A stretch of DNA of 64,000 nucleotides from Cordilura impudica. Lineage: Eukaryota > Arthropoda > Insecta > Diptera > Scathophagidae. The position numbers and the translations under genes are program-made. A model generated the notes under the pieces. That model worked only from the letters and a program-made list of their open reading frames with translations, did no database searches and was not told the DNA's origin. The stretch is taken from assembly GCA_963682025.1 (NCBI GenBank), contig OY821521.1:167966209-168030208 (forward strand), written 5' to 3'. Shown here piece by piece: positions 21,116 through 33,098 of the stretch (its first letter is position 1; each line of letters opens with the position of its first letter).

Positions 21116-24091
21116 ATGGTTAATCGGGTTAAGATTGGTTTCACCGAGTTTAATAGAAAAACTCGTTTTCGGTAATTATTATTTAAAAATATCTTAAAAT
21201 CCAAAGCTGGCCTTCCATATAATGGGTTAATGAATTTTAGGAACGGAAGTTCAACACATTTGGTTATTATATTTTAAGCAGAGTTCAGAAAAAAAAACAC
21301 ACACTGAATAAAAAACTCGTACATATATGTAAACAAACATAACTTAGACCAAAACACACATATTTTTATTTTCATATCAATTATGTGTGTTTCTAAATTT
21401 TGTACGGTGCCGAACACATCATGACTGTGTTTCGTTTTAATATTTCGTTATCTACACGAACATTTTTCTATCACGAATTTTTTGTTTCGATCACACATAA
21501 ACCACACAGATTCGAGTGTTGCTTTATTTGAAGTTCGTTTTCTGGTACGTGTACTGAAAAAAAAAACAGAACATGTACAATAAACAGGTTCGAGTTCAGT
21601 TATATTTTAAGTCGTGTTCTCGCTCGTGTACTAAGAAAAAACAGAACATGTACAATAAACAGGTTCGAGTTCAGTTATATTTTAAGTCGTGTTCTGGCTC
21701 GTGTACTAAGAAAAAATAGAACATGTACAATAAACAGGTTCGAGTTCAGTTATATTTTAAATTCGTGTTCTGGCTCGTGTACTGCGAAAAATTGAAACAT
21801 CAATCCGCGATCTGATGCACCCCGATAAAAACGACGACAATTGTTTCAACCAAATTTATTAAAATTTTATTGACCCTTTTTTATGACTTACGTTGCAAAT
21901 TGTTTACACTTGTCAAATATTTTAAAATTTTGTTGGCCATTTTTTTGTGATTTACGTTGAAATTATTTACAATTTTATTTTTATTTATTTATTTTAATAA
22001 AATATGGTAATAAAATACTTAAGACACAAAAACTATTTAGCATCATAACAGTTACACTTGTTGGTTGTTAGGTTTTTTTTGCATTATCCATCCCTATTTT
22101 CACAACCAATTAGTGTCATAGACGAAAAACCCAATTCTGCGGCATAAAAGACACACTTGTTGGTTGTTAGGATCTTTTGCAAACATTTTTTTTTTTTTTT
22201 TTTTTTGTAACAAATAACTTTAGACACAAATAAATTTTGCATGATAAAAAACACAATCACCCACCCTGAATTTGCGAAGCAATTAGTGTCAATGCACAAT
22301 TCTTTTCTCAATGATTTTTTGGGATTTTTTGCGTAAAAACACAATGAGTGTCAATAAAAAAAAAACACAAAAAAATATTTTCATATTTTATTGTCCCTTT
22401 TTTATGACTTACGTTACAATTGCTTGCAACTGTTACAATATCACGCAATTGATTTTGCAACAAATAACGAGTGCGTGCGTCATTTATTCATTAAAAGGGG
22501 TTCAGTTTTCATTAGATCGTGATCTATAAGTTTACTGTGTTATTGTGTAAATTGCAAATATTTTGCGAAAATTAAAAAAATTGGAAAGCAATAACAGAAA
22601 TAAGTTTTTCTATAAAAAATACACAACTTTTAATAGCGAAACGAAAAAATGTACATGTCTGATTGAAACCTGCTAGAAAGATTTAAGTGCAGTGTGCAGT
22701 TTTTGTGTCTTAAGTATTTTATTACCATCTTTTATTAAAACAAAAACCAGTGAATAAAAACAATTGTAAATAATTTCAACGTAAATCACAAAAAAATGGC
22801 CAATAAAATTTTAAAATATTTGACAATTGTAAACAATTTGCAACGTAAGTCATAAAAAAGGGTCAATAAAATTTTAATAAATTTGGTTGAAACAACTGTC
22901 GTCGTTTTTATCGGGGTGTATCAGATCGCGGATTGATGTTTCAATTTTTCGCAGTACACGAGCCGGAACACGAACTTCAAATAAAGCAACACTCGAATCT
23001 GTGTGGTTTATGTGTGCTCGAAACAAAAAATACGTGATAGAAAAATGTTCGTGTAAATAATGAAATATTAAAACGAACACAGTCATGAATGTGTTGGGCA
23101 CCGTAGAAAATTTAGGAACGCACATAATTGATATGAAAATAAAGATATGTGTTGGCTGCTTTTGAACAGAACATTGCAAGTTTCATGTGTGTATTTTCTG
23201 AACCATGATTTTAAGCGTCACATCTGAAAATTCAACAGCACTTACAAAATATTTGAATTTTTTTAATAAATTGTCTTTTATTAGCTTGGGATCATATGTG
23301 ACCCCAATTCAAAAGGGTTAATGCAGTCATATTATTTTTTCCGAAACACTAGGCTATTAAGATAAACTATGACATTTAAAAGTAAAGAAGTGATAAATTT
23401 TTGATACAAAGTATTTAGAAAGAGTACATTTACAGAATATTTTACAAAAATCCCATTTTTCTCGAAATCCGCAAAAATAAAATTCTTGTCAAAAAAATTC
23501 TGGCATAGGGATTTACTTTAAAATTCACACAGTTTATGCCTAATATGCATTTAACAAGACCTTAAAGCGCCAGATCATTTTTTTTTAAATTTTGTTTAAG
23601 AAAATTTTTTAAAACTTGAAAAAGGAGTTTTCAAATTTTATCAAAAAAATTTCCCATATTCGGTATCAATGCGCAGTAAGTTAATAACGCGGTAATAAAA
23701 CAATACTTCATATGTGAGTACTTATAAGTACAGAGACCAAAAAAAAATATGGCTTTAATCAATTTCTCAAAGTTGAAAAAAATTTCATCAAATTTCATGA
23801 CCTAGTTTTTTTTTTGCCACAAAAGTGGTTTGTGGCATTTGCTATTATTCTATTTTGAAGTTTTATAGCTTTTTGATAAGATAATATAATACTTATCCCG
23901 AATTGTATAACAATTTGTCGGAAAAATCAAGCTATAGAACGAAATTTCCGTAAAATCTGAAAAAAGATCTTATTTTCCCCATATAAACACTATTGAAATT
24001 TTTAATCGCGTTGAGCCACCTCTAAATGTTTCTTCATTCGCCCAAAAATTTGTATTTCTCAGTTTGTTTGCTATTCACATATTTCTAGTAC
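21116..24091 (-). mobile_element. R1 element copy, reverse orientation, split by a Foldback element
   Basis: Segments 21,116-21,279 and 23,208-24,091 together match 38,400-39,690 in reverse, including the GGAACGGAAGTTC block, the ATCATATGTGACCCC block and the AAAGTGGTTTGTGGCATTTGC block. It ends abruptly after CATATTTCTAG at 24,091, so the outer terminus is lost. Confidence 0.65.
21280..23207. mobile_element. Foldback-like element FB1 (1,928 bp) with 9-bp target duplication
   Basis: Very long inverted arms: 21,280-22,020 recurs reversed at 22,690-23,207, sharing AAACACACAC, CGATCACACATAAACCACAC and ATCAATCCGCGATCTGAT blocks. Ends are AGAGTTCAGAAAA and TTTTCTGAACCATG. The exact 9-bp repeat ATTTTAAGC lies at 21,271-21,279 and 23,208-23,216. 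R1 at about 39,470-39,490 has the uninterrupted target. Long arms, internal tandem repeats and 9-bp duplications are typical of Foldback/Mutator-like elements. No transposase inside. Within the arm, three 75-bp tandem units start near 21,566, 21,641 and 21,716. Confidence 0.85.
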
Positions 24092-24203
24092 AAAGTAAAT
24101 ATTGCCTTTTTTTTATTTATTTACAAATTCCAAAACCAAGCCCTTAAGCCAAATATAGTTTATATACTACTTAATATTTATATTATATAGTAAAAAAAAT
24201 ATA

Positions 24204-26590
24204 TATGGCGGGTTTCATGTCAAATGCACCAACTTTTGAAACCGATGTCTTCCGATCAGGAAGGTTAGTCCTATTGGATAGTAGTTTAGACACAATTTTT
24301 CAACAAGATCGGTCCAGATCTCTCTGAGTAAGAGGGGATCAAAATTTGACATTTTGGCCAAACAGGTGTTTTTTCTCATCCATGTAACTTATTACCTATT
24401 GTTCTCAGAAAATTTTCTCCCAAAGAGTTTAGATAGCTCTTTCTTCAATATTTCGGAAAAAAGTACTTAAAAAAAAATTTGTAGACTTTTTTTTTTGCTA
24501 AATTAAAGCATTTTTTGCCTTTTTTTCAAAAAGGGCATTTTGTTTTTCATAAGAAAGCTTAGGATTTTTCCTTTAAGAGCTTTTTAGTCGCTTAGTGGGA
24601 TGGGAGTGGGATATCTATCAAAATCAATGTTTTGTAACTCAAGACAACGGTTTTTCAATTGTTCACAAATGCACTATTTTGAATTTTTTCCTATTTGTGT
24701 TTAAAACCTTACAAATAAAACTTATACTGAGAAACTAGACAAATTAACCTTTGTAACATACCTTCATAACATAACAGAAGAGGATGGTTATCTGTAACCT
24801 GAAAGAGTTATTTGCAACATTTCAATCTGAACACGAGGATGTTAGAATTGGCTTCACGAAATAAACCCAAATTTACCATGAAAATGTTAAACTGATGTTG
24901 AAGAAAATCAACTTTAAGTATTTAACAGATGATTCGGCAGAAGATTTACACGATTACAGCGATTGCCTTAAATTGACTATGTGTCCTAATGCAACAACTT
25001 CTTGCCACTTAGGTGAATGTACCAATTGCCCGAAAACCACATTCATCAAAGAAAAATTAATCAACTCTTTAGATTGAGAATATATAGAGGAGGTCAAATT
25101 TGACTCTTGGATTCGGACTGACAGGTGCATATTGAAAACAATCATTTTAAATGTGGATGATTTTGTGGAAGAAATGTGTACAGGATTGCTAAACTTGAGA
25201 AACCATGACTTTTTAGTCAAAGAGCAATGGTCATTCTTCAAGGATTTGAAGACACATTTGAAGTCTGGTGAATTCGTTATTTCATATGATTTCGCAGAAA
25301 ACTATAAATATGTTTTTTAGGATGCCATACAAGCATTCCACTTCAATAACGACCAAGCAACTATATTCACAGTAGTTATTTACAACATGAAAGATGAAAA
25401 ACTGGAACACAAAAGTATGGCAATCATATCCGACGATTTAAAACAAGATACCGTTGCAGTTTATGAGTACCAGAAGAGAATACTAAAATTTCTAAAATCT
25501 AAATTTACAGTAAAGAAGGTATACTACGTTGGAGCAAACCTTAAAAGAAATGCAGCGAAGTATAGCCTCCAGTGATCTCATCAAGATCGCATCTTAGATG
25601 CGACTGCTGTATTCCATTGGGCAAAGAGTTATTGTAAAGAAACTAAAATAGTTTTTAGTAGCAAAGAGGATCATCAGGAAACATTGAAAACACTGAAGAG
25701 CAGATTCGATGCTGCGGTAACAATCGATGGCACCGCTCACTACCATGCTTTTATACCGCTTGTCGATGGAAGACTCAAGTTGAAAAAGTTTTCTGCCTCT
25801 ATTCAATGCGATTTCTTTCCAAAGACAACAAATAAACCAGCAGCGAAATCAACAGCTGAACCTCAACAGCTGAACCTAGTAATGCCAAGAAAGGATTGAC
25901 AAACAAACGCAGTAAATAAAGGCGACAAAAAAGCTGGATGAAAGACTGGGTATTTAAAAATTTACAAGACTTAAATACTTCATCAGCTACAATAAATTAA
26001 GTATAAAAATAGTTATGATATAAATGGATCTAATGCAATTAAGATTAAATTTTAATAAATTATTTATCTTTTTATTTTAAATATTATTATTATACATTAA
26101 TTTAATTATTATTAAAAATAAATAAAAAATAATATTTTTTCAACATTTCTATAAAAAAAAAGCTATTTTTTCCTGAGGTTAACATATTCTGGGTATTACA
26201 GTATCGAGGGTATAAAATTTTAGTTAGGTATGCTATATACCTTCGGAAAGGTTAATTTGTCTAGTTTCTCAGTATAAGTTTTATTAGTAAGGTTTTTCAC
26301 ACAAATAGGAAAAAATTCAAAATAGTGCATTTGTGAAAAATTGAAAAACCGTTGTCTTGAGTTACAAAATATTTATTTTGATAGATATCCCACTCCCATC
26401 CCACTAAGCGACCAAAAAGCTCTTAAAGGAAAAATCCTAAGCTTTCTTATGAAAAAAAAAATGCCCTTATTGAAAAAAAAGGCAAAAAATACTTTAATTT
26501 AGCAAAAAAAAAAAGTCTACAAATTTTTTTTTTTTTTTTTACTATTTTTCCGAAATATTGAAGAAATAGCTATCTAAACTCTTTGGGAAT
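24204..26590 (+). mobile_element. Unclassified DNA transposon with about 345-bp inverted repeats
   Basis: The arms 24,423-24,765 and 26,243-26,588 are near-identical reverse complements (AACTAGACAAATTAACCTTT, CAAGACAACGGTTTTTCAAT, GGGATGGGAGTGGGATATCT, AAAGAGTTTAGATAGCT). Sequence outside the left arm to about 24,204 has no partner on the right, so the right terminus is probably truncated, or the arms end internally. No target duplication could be fixed. Between the arms is a single degenerate transposase-like gene (24,790-25,899). Confidence 0.7.
24790..25899 (+). pseudogene. Transposase-like protein of an unnamed family, four in-frame stops
   Basis: One frame runs the whole way, broken only by stops at about 24,867, 25,075, 25,318 and 25,573 and by internal deletions. 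Visible in order: NLKELFATFQSEH (about 24,798), a cysteine cluster CPNATTSCHLGECTNC (about 24,980-25,030), VDDFVEEMCTGLLNLR, then VISYDFAENYKYVF with a probable catalytic aspartate (about 25,275-25,317). Next are DAIQAFHFNNDQAT, IISDDLKQDTVAVYEYQK and KKVYYVGANLKRNAAK. A C-terminal segment follows (FHWAKSYCKE...VDGRLKLKKFSAS). From memory, this pattern occurs in repeated uncharacterised genes of several invertebrates. There, VYY is followed by an S-D-G motif and a His/Gly-rich block of about 45 residues, absent here. Function as transposase is inferred from the flanking inverted repeats. Confidence 0.6.
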
Positions 26591-26987
26591 AAGGAAAGAA
26601 AAAGTTTTAAAAACTTAGTTTATATGGGTTAGATTATTGTAGAGCAGAATAGGGTAAATAGGAACTTTTAATGTGTCGGAAAAAGTTGGCGTAGGAGAGG
26701 ACCTTGCTCAGGCTATTAAAGACATTTCTGATGCACTTAGCAAAAGTCCGCAAGTCATTTTTATTTCTATACATCTTGAACATTACATTCAACTGAATTA
26801 GTTTATTTTATTTTAGATAATATGATGAAAAATAACTAATAAAATTATTATATTTATTTCTAACTTCTTTGCATTTCTTTGCACAATGTGGCAGGGTATC
26901 AAAACGATTGAAAGAACATTTAAAAAAATATGTTAGAATTTATGGGATCTTATCAACATTGAAAATTGCACCGCTAATAAAATACAG
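26591..26987. other. Unassigned spacer
   Basis: A short coding-like phrase near 26,670-26,760 (open for about 30 codons) has no recognisable motif. No repeats seen. Confidence 0.3.
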
Positions 26988-29486
26988 AAACAAGTAATAG
27001 TGTTAAATTCCGCTGTGCCGAATCTTTGATACGCTCCAGCTCCGTTTGAGTATTGATAATAAATATAAACAAAATATTTCAAAAGTAAACAATTTGTTAA
27101 ACTTACTACCAAATTATTTCAGCAAATACACTATTTTTTTTAGCATTTTTGGAGGTATCTCCGTATTTTAGACCATATCTTGACACAGTGATGCCCGATT
27201 GAAGCCATTTCAAATACCAACCTGCTCTTACTAACGACAAACAATATTATATTAACTTTATACCATGTAAATGGTTTATTTTGTTGAATGACCGTAATTT
27301 CAAAATATAGATAGACGGACGCATGTACGAACATTATATGGACTCGAGTTGTTATAGGGATTAAGAATACAAATACTTTATGTGATCGCAATTCATTGTT
27401 CAATGCGTTACAACAAAATACCAATAGTCACAATAAGGAATAATACTTTTCAATGTTTTGAGAGGTAAATATTATGCGGTATTTCAAAATAAAAGTTTCT
27501 AAAAATCTTGCCAATTTTTGGATTGCCACATACCATGAAAATGTGTTTTTTTTTAAAGTACTTTCAAAGAATTTACTTTAAAAAAAAAATTATTTAAAAA
27601 AAGTTATTTTATATAAAAGACCATTGTTTGAGAAACTGTAACTTTCTAAGGAAATTTACTTTAAGAAGAAATTTATCATATTTAAAAGGTACTTTTTTTA
27701 AAAAAAGTGTACTTTAAAAAAATACTTTTTTAAAAAATTTTCTTTTTAAATAAATTTTTAAGAAAATGTACTTATTTAACAAAAGATGTTTTTTTAATGG
27801 TTATTTGTAAAGAAAAAAAATTTTTTTTTTAATTTTAATATGATTTTCTGTAATGCAATTGATATTTTCTTATTTATAATTGGAAATCTGAATTCCAATT
27901 TTTAGAATTGATATTTTCTTAAATTTGAATGGAAAATTTTAAAGGTGCGATTTTGTATTTATGTCAATAGTAATTAATGCTTTAGTAATTATAAACAATT
28001 TTTAAAATTTATATGCAATCTCAATCAGATATTTTGTAGGTAAAGCAGAATAATAATTTTATATAACTATGTAGAACTGTTTTGAAAGCAAAAAACTCAT
28101 TGATGAACTCGGTAACTCCATTTTGTAAACAAAACGAAAAGTTAATATGCCAAACTTATAGTCATATTTGTAAAAGAATAATGGCAAAACGTATGAAAAA
28201 AAAACCAGCCCTGTGTATACTCTTAACATTGTAGTGTTTGATATCTAATTGAAAATGTTGACATTCATGTTAAAATAGAAACAACTATTGCAAAGAACAA
28301 AAATTGTGGCGCCATCTACTGTGGCATAGCAACACTGGGCAAAATGAAGTGACAGTCTGGTTGTTAATACAAAAGAAATGTATTTTACCTAAAACAAAAT
28401 ACATATTAAAAAATTTTATATAAATAAAAAAATATACCGATTTATTTCTAACATGCGGTTATTATGAATATACATGTATAGAATATGTGTATATTATTAT
28501 ATTATTTCATATATGTATGTATGTTTATGTAAATATTACACACAAAAAACAACATAAAATGTTATTGTTGTGTTTTTCTTTAAATAAATTAATACATAAA
28601 ATTTTTTCTTGGTAAATTTGCATTTTTTTTTTTTTATTAACAACTAGCTAGTTTAGCATTATTTGCTTTAGATGTTGGTGAATTTTTACTCCCTTTATAT
28701 TAACTCGTTGTGTCTGCTTGTCGGCAAAATTTTGGATTGATTTATAATTCCTTTCCCGTGACCCAATCGATCTGAAGCTTTGCAGACAGGCTCGCGGCAA
28801 TCACGAAAATTATCTAACAATTTTTTCTAGTGATGCCAAAACAATGGAAACTTTAAAATTCTTCTACCAGAGTTGAAAAAAAATGTACAAAGGATTAGTT
28901 TTTATTATTTTATTACCACAACGACCACAGAAACAACAAGTCCAGCTATGACAACAATAAAACATTTAGGATAACAACAAGAACGATACAGAAACATATA
29001 TTTTTAAATTTTTTTTTACTTCTTCAGTGATTTCTCTGTACATATTTCATGATTTTTCAAACAGAAACCTTCTCATGATGATAGTCAATCATTCTCACTA
29101 AAGACGAGTGCCGCAGTTATCCTATTGAGGTCGTGATCGTGACAAGAACAACATAGACAAATCATATTTTTACAAGACTTTTTTTAGTTCTTCATTCAAT
29201 TTTCGGGACCTAATTAACCGATTTGGACGATTTTAAATAGCAAACTTCTCAGGATATTAATAAACCATTTTTTATACCAACAAGCACACTAGCTGCCCGA
29301 TTGAAACCGTTATCGTTATTTCCACAGACAGACAGAAGGACAGATGGACATCGCTATATCAACTGCTTTTGTTATAAGGATGTATATTTAAACATATTTT
29401 ATGGGGTCCAAAATTTTTTTTATAATTATTACAAACGGTATGACAAACTTAAATATACCCTCTGCACACTGGGGTGGAGGGTATAA
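26988..29486 (-). mobile_element. INE-B element, long form (about 2.5 kb)
   Basis: On the minus strand it starts TTATACCCTCCACCCC at 29,486 and ends with a GCGTATC...GATTCGGCACAGC region then ATTACTTGTTTC near 26,990. These are the head and tail of a Helentron-type INE. The 3' 0.5 kb matches 470-1,012 and 47,795-48,141. The central 27,848-29,486 matches 49,340-51,095 almost colinearly. A short-word AAAGTACTTTTT array lies at 27,540-27,840. No coding capacity recognised. Confidence 0.55.
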
Positions 29487-29491
29487 AAAGC

Positions 29492-30104
29492 AGAGTTCAG
29501 AAAAAAACACACACTGAATAAAAAACTCGTACATATATGTAAACAAACATAACTTAGACCAACACACACATATTTTTATTTTCATATCAATTATGTTTAT
29601 TTTTAAATTTTCTTCGGTGCCCAACACAACCATGACTGTGTTCGTTTTAATATTTCGTTATTTACCTGAACATTTTTGTATCACGTACTTTTTGTTTCAA
29701 TCATACATAAAGCACACATTTTTGAGTGTTGCTTTATTTGAAGTTCATGTTCTGGTACGTGTATTGAAAAAAAAAAACAGAACATGTACAATAAACAGGT
29801 TCGAGTTCAGTTATATTTTAAGTCGTGTTGTGTCTCGTGTAGTAAGAAAAAACAGAACATGTACAATAAACAGGTTCGAGTTCAGTTATATTTTAAGTCG
29901 TGTTTAAAATATAACTGAAACAAAAAGTATGTGATACAAAAATGTTCGTGTAAATAACGAAATATTAAAACGAACACAGTCATGGTTGTGTTGGGCACCG
30001 AAGAAAATTTAAAAACAAACATAATTGATATGAAAATAAAGATATGTGTTGGCTGCTTTTGGACAGAACATTGTGTATTTCATGTGTGTATTTTCTAAAT
30101 CTTG
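29492..30104. mobile_element. Foldback-like element FB2, short form (613 bp)
   Basis: Same ends as FB1 (AGAGTTCAGAAAA...TTTTCTAAATCTTG) and same internal 75-bp units (two copies near 29,778 and 29,853). The central portion present in FB1 is missing. Flanks ATAAAAAGC (29,483-29,491) and ATAAAAAGT (30,105-30,113) match at 8 of 9 bases. It lies at the 5' terminus of the INE-B element, overlapping its TATAA. Confidence 0.75.
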
Positions 30105-30130
30105 ATAAAAAGTAAAAAATTTATAAAATA

Positions 30131-30499
30131 TCTATAATATTGATAGTCTAGGCGAGTTCTTGATTGCCGATGTTTTGATTTACCGTTTTATCCCGATTTT
30201 GATCAAGCGTATATTATTTGAAAGGTATTTCCTTTTATCTGTTCACCAGAATTACAGATTTATAAATTTTTTTCTTTATTTTGAGTAAATTGCATTTAAA
30301 GTTGCTACTAACACACACATAAAATTATACATATGCTATGTGTGTGCTTATTAAATTTGTTAATGTGTTTGTTAATGACTTTGTTATCTTCATTCACAAT
30401 AATAATAAACCAAAAAAATTTTGGCTTGTGAATTGGCTGAGTTGAGAAAAAAAGTTGCCTAGAAATCGCACTCGAATTTCGAGCGCTGGAATCTGCTAG
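30131..30499 (+). mobile_element. R2 non-autonomous Helitron (369 bp)
   Basis: Starts TCTATAATATTGATAG and ends GGAATCTGCTAG, with the CTCGAATTTCGAG palindrome nearby. Flanked by A (30,130) and T (30,500) with no duplication. Confidence 0.75.
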
Positions 30500-30840
30500 T
30501 TTTAATTAATCAATAGTTGACAATATAATGCAAAACCATTACTAAAATATTTATAGTCGGATCGCACGATTTGTGTTAATAAACGAAAATTTTCTGTGTA
30601 GGGTGCTTTGTGTGTGTATTAGAATACACAGCCTATGGCTTAAAGCTTTTACAAAAACAAATGGGCATCAAGTGTATAGGGCTTGAGCATCCTTGGATTA
30701 GATGTATTCCATATTCTGCTTCTCATATACATATGTATATCTTAATCATTTAGTTTAGTAAATTTTAGAAAAAATCGATAGCAAAAGTCAGGACTTTCGC
30801 GTTAAATAAATTAAATGAAAGAAAACAAAAAACAACTCAC
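30500..30840. other. Unassigned, unique-looking sequence
   Basis: No repeat copies or coding frame recognised. If the exon at 30,841-31,556 is real, this is the start of its intron. Confidence 0.3.
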
Positions 30841-31556
30841 CTTTTTAACAATCGACTATACCGCAGAATAACATTTCAACTGCCTTAAAAATTTTATTAT
30901 TTTTAACGTACGACCCGATTATAAATTATGTATTTAATAAAAATATTTTTTGCAATTACTTTGAATATTTTTATTTTTACAAAAATTGGTTGACACTTCT
31001 CATTTATTTTTATTTTTAATGCTTGAATCTAAACAATTAAAACACACATTTGCGAACTCGTATTTTTTTCCATTTACACTTTTTACTACAACTCATTGTT
31101 GTTGTTGTTTTTTTTTATAATCAAAACCAAATAAGAAATATCTTCACTTTTACTTTCTCTGATATTTACTTAACATTATCATTTTTTGTTTGCTAAAACT
31201 CTTAAAAGAGAGCGAGAGAGAAAAAGATTTTTTATTCTTCTTATTTCACATGCTTGCATGTTGTTATTTATCAATGAAGCAAATGAAATGCAGATTACGA
31301 AAAGAATTTTGAAAACAACAACAACTTAAATGCTTCATTATTTTATTTTACACTTGTTCTCTAAAGTTTTATTAATTTTAACTTTTATCTTTTTAAATAG
31401 CGCTAACACTTTTTGATTATTTTATTAAAATACACTATAATATATCAATATTATGATTAATATTTAACATTTCTGATTTTAAACTCTTATTTTCACTAAA
31501 TTTTACGTACGACTTCCCGAACCACGACCGACTCTAGTCAGTATTGAAATAAAACT
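30841..31556 (-). other. Candidate non-coding first exon (5' UTR) of a host gene
   Basis: Read on the minus strand, this island has no repeat copies in the window. It runs from the core-promoter-like motifs at 31,523-31,558 to a consensus splice donor, AAAAAG followed by GTGAGTTG, at the 30,841/30,840 boundary. The interior is A-rich with many short upstream frames and CAA-rich and GAGA-type runs (GAGAGCGAGAGAG at about 31,209), as common in fly 5' UTRs. No long reading frame. The supporting signals are short, so this could be chance. Confidence 0.35.
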
Positions 31557-31558
31557 AA
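31523..31558 (-). promoter_or_regulatory. Candidate Inr plus DPE core promoter
   Basis: On the minus strand TTAGTT (initiator consensus TCAGTY, one mismatch) puts +1 at 31,556. GGTCGTG at 31,529-31,523 fits the extended DPE consensus RGWCGTG exactly at +28. Both motifs and the spacing follow fly core-promoter rules. No TATA box is evident, as expected with a DPE. Confidence 0.4.
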
Positions 31559-32239
31559 ATTTAAGAAGAATGAATGAAGGGAATTTAGGAAAAGGGATAA
31601 AAAAAACAATGTTGCCTACATACTAATTTTAAAAAAATACGTGTTGGAATTTTAATAACAATTAAATGAATTATTTTTAATGTTAATATTTTACAGTCAT
31701 ACATTTATATTTCTTCAATCCTAAGGTACGTTTTACGTAAAATATTTATTATTATACATTTAGAAAAGAACTAACCACTTATATTACTTCCTAAAATAAA
31801 AAGGCGAAATTATAAGCATATTTCAGTTAAAGGCATTAAAGGAACTACTGATAATAAGTTCAGAACGGTTTTGCTCAATTTTAATGCATATTTTTATACA
31901 TTTGTATGGAAAGTGGTCGAGCTTTTTCGACAGTGGTTTGTCCACGCCAGTACGATAGTCCCACTCAGGTGAAATTTAAGGATGATATTCAATGGATTCT
32001 TCACTGAAACAACCGCGTATTTTAAAATATTTCGAAATGCCGAAAAATTAAAATTTTGTAATCAAAACATATAAGTTTTTCTATTGTTTTGAATTGACAT
32101 TTCAACTAGCCTTAAATAAAAGGAGAATTTTTTGGGAATAAAGAGAAAAAAGTTCTTGTATAAGATTTAAAACTTTTTTCTGGGAACATCGGCCACTCGA
32201 AAAACTCAAATTTATGAAGCAAAAAAAAAATAATAATAA
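31559..32239. other. Unassigned sequence upstream of the candidate promoter
   Basis: No coding pattern or repeat recognised. May be host upstream DNA. Confidence 0.3.
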
Positions 32240-32711
32240 CAGAACATAATTTTATAGAAAGGATCATACGTCCGACTAATTGGTTATAGAAAATAAGCAT
32301 ACACCAAATCTGAGTGGAATTTTTATTAATTTTTTTTCCTGCAGATTTGAAAAAGTTCATATCAGATACTATATTTATATAGGGACCAGGTTGAAAAAGG
32401 AATCGCTCCTGACAATATTTGGTGAAGTCACTTCCTTTTTGCAAAAATATATACAAACCAAATTTGAGAAAAATCTGTGTAATATTTATGTTTTCTCTTA
32501 TATTTCAGTGACGATTAAGAAACAACTTTGGATGAACTTCCGAAAAGTGAATACCTCCGATCGGTCTGAAATTTGGTATACTAACGTATTTTTACCTGCT
32601 AATCACGAATATCATAGTGAAAATTGCTGCAAATGCAGTTTTCAGTATTAAAATTTGAAAAAAACCTTGTTTTTTCGCTGTGCATTGCCGCACTATCCTA
32701 ACCGATTTAGA
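32240..32711 (-). repeat. DINE-1-like fragment joined to an inverted-repeat arm
   Basis: 32,240-32,540 matches the DINE 3' part in reverse (GTCCGACTAATTGG, TCCTGCAGATTTGAAAAAG, AAATATATACAAACC). From 32,543 to 32,711 the sequence recurs inverted at 35,812-35,975 (GATCGGTCTGAAATTTGGTA, GCTGTGCATTGCCGCA, ACCGATTT). The two arms bracket about 3.1 kb that includes the hAT at 33,099. Confidence 0.55.
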
Positions 32712-33098
32712 CAATTTTAGTTTTCCCCAGAATGCAACACGTGGAGGTAAAGTCTATAAGCATTCCTTGTATGTGTATGTGTGTATTTGTTGCTACGATC
32801 AAATTGTGGTTGTATTTGCCTTTTCTTTGGCAAACGAACTGACCACAGCTCAATCGTGATTCGTACAGTGTCCTGTACTTTTTATGTAGGCCACAATATC
32901 TTGTGGTAGGGCTCATTTCAATGTCGTGTAACCATTGTAAAGATTTTACTTGATATTGCAATATCGAGCTTAAATGAAAGATGTGATAATTCCGATCCAT
33001 TATGCTTTGATCGGAATTACAGGTTATACAATTCAAATAAAATTATGAACTCGAAAGCAATTCGTCGCTTAACTTTCAATATTTTGCGCAGTAGTAGC
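32712..33098. other. Unassigned sequence inside the inverted-repeat bracket
   Basis: No recognised coding pattern. It ends with the 8-bp GTAGTAGC (33,091-33,098) duplicated at 35,659-35,666 by the hAT insertion. The continuation at 35,667-35,811 has TTTTCCGCTGTAG repeats and ACTTGA hexamers. Confidence 0.35.

Noticed and set aside
29593..29907. 104-codon frame with internal peptide repetition
   Set aside because: The repetition is just the 75-bp tandem unit of the Foldback element; a similar frame arises in FB1 on the other strand.
31080..31330. GAGA-type and CAA runs as a coding exon
   Set aside because: All frames are interrupted; the composition fits UTR or intergenic DNA better.
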